A DNA stretch of 11,974 nt, from the NCBI GenBank assembly GCA_025349905.2, contig MU624861.1, forward strand, positions 7,991-19,964, read 5' to 3'. The stretch is from Blastocladiella britannica (Eukaryota; Blastocladiomycota; Blastocladiomycetes; Blastocladiales; Blastocladiaceae). The notes below the pieces were generated by a model that was not told the origin of the DNA, did not search any database, and saw nothing but the letters and a program-made list of their open reading frames with translations. This document shows positions 6,944 to 11,974 of the stretch, piece after piece; position 1 is the first letter of the stretch; each line of letters opens with the position of its first letter. The position numbers and the translations under genes were made by a program.

Positions 6944-8728
6944 ATGCTTGCATTCTCGGCACTCAAGTCGACTGGCGCTGTCCGGTACGCATTCCTTCAC
7001 TGTTTTCAGCGTACTCCATCGTGTTGACCATTTCGTCCCATAAACAGCCGTCTGGCCCCGTTCACGCTCGCGCACATGGCGGCGCGTGCTTCGAGCTGTA
7101 CGTTATAATTATTATTCTTGGTTGACAACAACGCGTACTTGGGAATATCACGCAATACTCACGTAATATATCAACAAATTACTAAGCCCACGCGTCGTCT
7201 GGCGACGTCGGGTTCCTGCAAGCGGTCGAGATCTTTTTCGACAAGGCCGCCAAGCTGGCCGAAAAGAACGGCGTGCACCCGCGCACGCTCGAGCACATGA
7301 AGGCCACCGACGCCGTCTTGTCGGTGACGTTCCCGATCGAACTTGACAATGGCAAGTGGGAGGTGGTTCGTGGTTACCGCGCGCAGCACTCGCGCCACCG
7401 CGCGCCCGTGAAGGGTGGGATCCGGTTCTCGCCCGAGGTGGACTTGCAGGAAGTCGAGGCGCTCGCGTCGCTCATGACCTTCAAGTGCGCGGTCGTGGAC
7501 GTGCCGTTTGGGGGTGCCAAGGGCGGAATCTCGATTGACCCCAAAAAGTACACCAAGGAGCAGCTGGAGCGTATCACTCGCCGGTACACTTTGGAGCTGT
7601 GCCAGAAGAACTTTATTGGCCCCGGTATGCTTTTTTTTTATATCAATTTTAGTACTGGTGCTCATAAGATATATAATAAGGCATTGACGTGCCTGCCCCC
7701 GATGTCGGCACTGGACCGGACGTCATGTCGTGGATCGCCGACACCTACCGCCAGTTCAACATTTCGGACGTGAACGCCGCTGGTTGCGTGACGGGCAAGC
7801 CGATTGCCCAGGGTGGTGTGCGTGGTCGCATGGAGGCCACTGGCCTTGGGTATTATCTTTTTTTTTCTTGTGTTAAAAATCACACGTACTAACGAAATAA
7901 AACAGTGTCTACTACGGCGTGCGCGAGTTCCTCACGTACCCCGAGATCCAAAAGTCGTCGGGCCTGACGGGCATCAAGGACGCCAAGATCGTGATCCAGG
8001 GCTTTGGTAACGTCGGATACTGGGCGGCCAAGTTCTTTGAGCGCAACGGCGCCAAGATCATTGGCGTGGCCGAGCACAATGGCGGTATCTTCAACGCCGA
8101 GGGCCTGTCGGTCGAGGAGCTCTTGCAGCACCGCAAGCAGCACGGCACGTTCGCCGGGTTCGCCAGCGGCGAGTTTGTGCAAGACGGCAAGTCGTTGCTC
8201 GAGGCCGAGTGCGATATCTTAATCCCCGCCGCGCTCGAGGGCCAGATCACCACCGCCAACGCCGACCGTATCAAGGCCAAGGTGATTGGCGAGGCGGCCA
8301 ACGGTCCGCTGACGCCTGGTGCACACGATATCCTGATTGCCAAGGGAGTGACGGTGATCCCCGACCTGTTCCTGAACGCGGGCGGCGTGACCGTCTCGTA
8401 CTTTGAGTGGCTCAAGAACCTGTCGCACGTGCGTTTCGGCCGTCTCAACAAGAAGTGGGACGAGCAGGGCAAGCAGCAGCTGGTGGACCTGGTGGAGAAG
8501 GAGGCGGGGCGGTTGTTGTCCGAGTCAGAGCGCCGCAACATCATTCACGGCGCCGAGGAGCACGAGCTCGTGTACTCGGGGCTCGAGGATACCATGGTCT
8601 CGGCCGCTCGCGAGACCCACGCTACTGCCATCAAGCTCGGCGTCGACCACCGGACCGCCGCGTTCTCCAACGCCATTCACAAAATCTCGGCCGTGTACGA
8701 GGGCTCGGGCATGCTGTTCATGTCGTAA
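6944..8728 (+). CDS. GLUD1: Mitochondrial glutamate dehydrogenase, animal GLUD-like, with antenna-like insertion
   Basis: Glutamate dehydrogenase interconverts glutamate and 2-oxoglutarate plus ammonia using NAD(P). CDS join 6944-6984, 7048-7097, 7187-7624, 7681-7849, 7906-8728, giving 506 residues, close to the family length. Introns start GTACGC, GTACGT, GTATGC and GTATTA; the last contains a perfect TACTAAC branch site (7887-7893). Exons 1 and 2 encode a presequence with Arg at 14-15 and 27, no acidic residue before Asp37, and many Ser/Ala: a good matrix-targeting signal. Catalytic and substrate lysines appear in PVKGGIR (Lys106) and [16 protein letters not shown] (Lys130). The nucleotide-binding GFGNVG is at 265-270, with Glu289 at the end of the next strand as in animal enzymes. 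Between SYFEWLKNL (397-405) and SGLEDTM lies an antenna-like stretch of roughly 40-50 residues. The acceptor of intron 2 (AAG, 7184-7186) is weak, but the frame supports it. Orthologous to animal GLUD; the symbol is by homology only. Confidence 0.93.
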
Positions 8729-8806
8729 GTATATTTTGAGGGGTGTGACTGCGTGGCCGGTTCGGCTATTTTTGCAAAGCAAAGTAAAAAAAAAAATTGA
8801 ATTGAT

Positions 8807-10781
8807 TCATTTCGTGCCAATCGTGAACCACTTTGGCCGCCCGGCCTTGGCGTCATCGCCGCCACCAGACCCGCGTGTCCGAGCCAGAGCAGCGGCGGCA
8901 GCGCGCTCTCGCCGCTCACTCTCCACATCATCGTATGCCGCCGCGGGTGGATCCACGTCCATCCGAGCTGTCTCTTCATCAAGTTCACCGCGAGTTGAAG
9001 TCAAGAGCAACTCGGCCGAGGCGTCGGGAAGCGTCGTCGGTGGGCCCACCACGCTTGCCTGGAACCCGGGCCACGCGGTGTGTGCGGGCAGCAGCAGGTG
9101 CACGGTTGCGGCCGGGGCCAAATTGGCGGTGTAGAAATTGTGGGTCGGGTCGAGGTCGCGGGTCTTGGGGATCGGCATCACCAGTCGGAACGGCAGCAGC
9201 GGGTCAGCCGTGTCCATTGCCGGGTTGAGCGCGAACCGCACCAGCTCGTACAGCTCTTGCACTATTTGTAATCACGTGAATGATCTGCTGATGAAAAGGG
9301 GAAAGGATAGCATACCCGGCTCGTCCGACATGAACGCGGCCTGCAGCAAGTACCCGTCCGGCAGCCGCACGCGCACCAGCGTCTTGGGGTACTTGGACTT
9401 GCGTGCGCGGTTCCGCGCCGCGGCGTCGCGATCGCGCATCGCCTGAGTCATCAGCGGCGCATCGGAGGCGGCGGCGCGGCGCTTCTTTTGCGACGACAAG
9501 AGCGCCTTGATTTCGGTGGACGAAAGTTCAAAGAAGCTATCGGGCAGTTGGACTATCCAAGAATGGAGTGAGTACGCGTTGTCAGAAGGATCAAATTGAA
9601 AAACGCACTCTTGGTCGCAGACGATTCGGTTGGCGGATAGTAGAGCGTGATTTGGCGATCAAACGGCTCATGCGCTTCTGCGGCATCGGTGGACTGGGTT
9701 GCTTCGGTTGAGGCGACTGGAACAGCTGGTACCACGGCGGCCTGTGGCGATGGAGCGGTCGTCGACGGTGAAGGTGTCGCGCGAGCAGCCGGCGATGCAG
9801 TCGATCGGCGTGTCGCTGGCGAGTTTTGCGCAGCGCGCGCGGCCGCGGCGGCAGCAGCAGCAGAGGAAGCAGCGGATGGCAGATGGGCTGCCGCAGATGG
9901 AGGAGCAACAGCAACAGGAGCAGCAGAAACGGAAGAAGCGGCTTTGGCCGCCACCGCAGCCGCCTTTGCCGCCGCCAACTCCGCCTCGGCCTCCACCACC
10001 GTGACGCTCGGAGCCAACGGCGCAAGTGGGGCCGAGATCTCGTGCTCGACGTCGGCCAGTGTGAGGCCCGAGAACCGGAACATGACGCGGATCAAAACAC
10101 TGCCCTCGACGCCCAAGCTCGCGAGCGTGGTGGACCGCAGCAGCGCGATCGTCGCCACTTCCTGGTTGGCGATCAGCATCGCCGGAATCATGTACTCGTC
10201 GCGCTGCACCGAGGCCACCATGCGGTCCAGCAGCGACGACGACTTTTCCTTTGGGTGGCCGATGCGGCGGGTGAGGTTGATGGTGCTGTTTTTTTTTAAT
10301 TTTTTTTATACGTGTCAGTTCCAGCTTATGACCAAGCTGAGTGTGACCAAGCATGGCCAATCGAATCGACTCATGACGGTACGGACCCACTGGAACGCGC
10401 CTCGGTCGCCGCCAAGATCTCCCACAGCCGCGTCGCCACCGGGAACTCGGCGATCGTGCGCCCACCGTCCTCGAGCTGCAGAGCGACCCGCACCGTCGCC
10501 GCCGCCGCCGACCGCACCGCCGCGGCCGACCGGCGAACCACATCCAGCTTGGCCCCCGCCGGTAAATTGGCAAATCGGATTGACAACGACAAGTCGAGCG
10601 CTGCCGCTGCGGCCGTGCCCGCACGCGCATTGGTGCGCCGAAGCTCCCACCCGTCGACGGGACCACTCAGGCGCAAGTCGGCGTGCGCGGTCGCGAGCAC
10701 GTCGCGTAACGGCATAGCTGGGGTGGTGCGCACCACCGCGCGCTTGTTGTCAGGCCCAGAGACGACCACGTTGGAGGACAT
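8807..10781 (-). CDS. ASPSCR1: TUG/ASPSCR1/Ubx4-like UBX-domain protein (p97/Cdc48 cofactor)
   Basis: CDS is complement of 10387-10781, 9609-10285, 9316-9552 and 8807-9261, giving 587 residues. The N-terminal TUG ubiquitin-like domain (about 1-85) includes MPLRDVLATA and LDLSLSIRFANLPAGAKLDVV. A second ubiquitin-like region (about 96-215) includes RVALQLEDGGRTI, TRLWEIL, and the LRSTTLASLGVEGSVLIRVMF segment. An Ala/Pro/Ser-rich linker follows (about 230-335). Next comes DSFFELSSTEIKALL, then a UBX domain (about 415-500) with YPKTLVRVRLPDGYLLQAAF, the MPIPKT turn and NFYTANLAPAATVHL. The tail is acidic, then Ala/Arg-rich. The family (mammalian TUG, yeast Ubx4) binds the p97/Cdc48 ATPase and links it to membrane trafficking or ERAD. 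Introns are 101, 56 and 54 nt. The first donor must be GTCCGT (10386) to keep frame with the only nearby acceptor, which is atypical. Convergent with GDH. Confidence 0.88.
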
Positions 10782-10793
10782 TTTTGTATTTTT

Positions 10794-10799
10794 TTTATT
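10794..10799 (-). terminator. AATAAA signal of the ABC gene, inside the leader of the UBX gene
   Basis: AATAAA on the minus strand lies 44 nt after the ABC stop codon and 13 nt before the UBX-gene ATG. Cleavage the usual 10-30 nt downstream would fall at or inside the UBX coding start. Confidence 0.45.
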
Positions 10800-10842
10800 G
10801 GGCGATGAGTCGTTTTTGTGCGTCGGAAAGAGACGGCTTCAC

Positions 10843-11974
10843 TCACCTCATGCTCTGTGTAGCTTGCGACTCGGCCTCTACTGCCAGCCGATTCAGCAAT
10901 GCCGCACTCGCCGGACCCGTTTCATCCACCAGACCCTTGAAGATGGACTCGGGGCGCCGCAGCAGCTCGGCCGGGGACGCATACTCGACCACTTTACCGT
11001 GATCCAGGACCATGACGCGATCGTAGTCTGTTGATATTAACAGCGCTGGTCAATGCCGATCCTTGATTTGAATGGAGCATTATGTACCAATGACCGTGTG
11101 CAGGCGGTGGGCGACCGTCAAGATGGTGATCCCCGCAAAGTGCTCGCGGATCGAGTCGGTGATGGTCTTTTCGGTCTCGAGGTCGATGCTTGCCGACGCC
11201 TCGTCCTGTTTTTTATATGTCTCAGTCTCGCCTCGGTATGAAGAATGAACGATCATACCATGATCAGAATGCGCTTGTCGCCGAGCATGGCGCGGGCCAG
11301 GCACAGGCAGCCTGCGTCAGCACTTGGGAGTCAGCACCGTCCAACTTCAAACTCAGTAAGAAAAAGAAAAAAAACGCACATCGCTCGCCAAGGCTAAAGT
11401 TCTCGCCATTCTCCGAGACGGGCGCCTCGAGACGCAGCTCCAGGCCGCGCACCATATCCCCAAGCCCTGAGCGATCGAGCACCGCCCACACGTCCTTGTC
11501 CTCAAACTGGTCAAAGCGGTCCAAGTTGGATCGGATCGTGCCTTCAAACAGCACCGGGTCCTGTTGATCATTTGATAGTGAGTGGGCAATCGAACTTGGC
11601 AAATAAAAACAGACAGACACATACCTGAGGAATAATGGCAATCCGCGACCGCAGGTCAAACAGCGAAATGTCCTGGATGTTGATCCCGTCAATGAGCGCC
11701 GCGCCGCCATTGGGCTCGACCAGCCGCATCAGCGCCGAAATCATGCTCGACTTGCCCGCCCCCGTGCGGCCCACCACCGCCACGCGCGCTCCAGCCGGGA
11801 TCGTGACCGTGATCCCACGCAGCACCGGCACGCCATTGGCGTACGCGAGCTGCAGGTTGTCGAGCGCAATCTCGCCACGGCTGGGCCAGTCGGCCGGGAC
11901 CGCCAGCTCCTCCTTCACGGTGCCGCCGGGCTGTTTGAGCTGGTCCTTGATGTCGCCGGGAGACCCGCGCTCCT
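10843..11974 (-). CDS. ABCC/MRP-type ABC transporter, C-terminal nucleotide-binding domain (partial, 5' end off window)
   Basis: The second ATP-binding domain of a full-length ABCC exporter, which moves glutathione conjugates or other organic anions across vacuolar or plasma membranes. CDS is complement of 11625-11974, 11380-11560, 11259-11311, 11088-11205 and 10843-11027, with introns of 64, 68, 53 and 60 nt; the first visible codon is incomplete. In order: DWPSRGEIALDNL, Walker A GRTGAGKSS, LRSRIAIIPQ with the Q-loop Gln as the last codon of its exon, DPVLFEGTIRSNLDRF, a signature region FSLGERCC split by an intron, Walker B ILIMDEAS with the catalytic Glu, the H-loop AHRL, then DYDRVMVLDHGK and IFKGLVDETG. 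These are typical of ABCC NBD2, which usually keeps the catalytic Glu. The stop is TGA at 10845-10843. Membrane domains and NBD1 are outside, so substrate cannot be judged. Confidence 0.92.

Noticed and set aside
6642..7125. Plus-strand open frames of 133 and 117 codons just upstream of GDH
   Set aside because: They overlap the GDH presequence exons in other frames and are rich in Phe, Ser and Leu from pyrimidine-rich promoter sequence.
10781..10843. ABC transporter and UBX protein as one fused gene
   Set aside because: The ABC frame ends in TGA, there is no acceptor before the UBX ATG, and the UBX N-terminus matches a complete TUG ubiquitin-like domain; kept as two genes, with read-through listed as something to test.
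1..11974. CRISPR array, transposon, retroelement or viral insertion
   Set aside because: No spaced direct repeats, terminal inverted repeats, transposase or reverse-transcriptase motifs seen on either strand. All repeats found are codon tracts or homopolymers.

Overview
The window is nuclear DNA of a eukaryote with a compact, GC-rich, intron-bearing genome. I can support seven protein-coding genes and 17 complete spliceosomal introns of 53 to 108 nt (16 firmly placed, one optional). Donors are mostly GTATGY/GTACGY/GTGCGT, branch sites look like YTGAC or TACTAAC, and acceptors are AG. The PHO85/PCL-like cyclin, the short introns and the very tight spacing suggest a fungus. The animal-style mitochondrial glutamate dehydrogenase with an antenna-like insertion points to an early-diverging lineage (chytrid or blastoclad grade) rather than a Dikaryon. 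That placement is inference.

Layout. (1) 45-735, minus: 5' part of the FACT histone-chaperone subunit SSRP1/Pob3, running off the left edge. (2) 835-1086, plus: COA4-type twin-CX9C protein, divergent from SSRP1 across 99 bp. (3) 1235-3453, plus: RBM39/CAPERalpha-like SR splicing factor in five exons. (4) 3563-5953, minus: PHO85/PCL-like cyclin with a huge Gln/Ala-rich tail, convergent with RBM39. (5) 5954-6943: about 990 bp of mostly featureless divergent spacer, the only large gap. (6) 6944-8728, plus: mitochondrial glutamate dehydrogenase in five exons; the first two, tiny exons encode the targeting peptide. (7) 8807-10781, minus: TUG/ASPSCR1/Ubx4-type UBX protein in four exons, convergent with GDH (78 bp apart). 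(8) 10843-11974, minus: 3' end of an ABCC/MRP-type ABC transporter (second nucleotide-binding domain), 61 bp upstream of the UBX gene on the same strand.

The genes do not form one pathway. They are housekeeping genes packed closely together: chromatin, respiratory-chain assembly, splicing, cell-cycle kinase regulation, nitrogen/carbon metabolism, p97/Cdc48 adaptor function and transport. I see no mobile element, CRISPR array, RNA gene or obviously new multi-gene system. What deserves a second look is intron architecture (U-tracts just after the donor, a 39-nt homopolymer), gene overlap and packing, stop codons lying inside strong 5' splice-site matches, an antenna-type GDH in a fungal-looking genome, an altered ABC signature motif, and unstable trinucleotide-repeat tracts. 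All exon joins were derived by hand from frame, splice consensus and family alignment. No transcript data were available.
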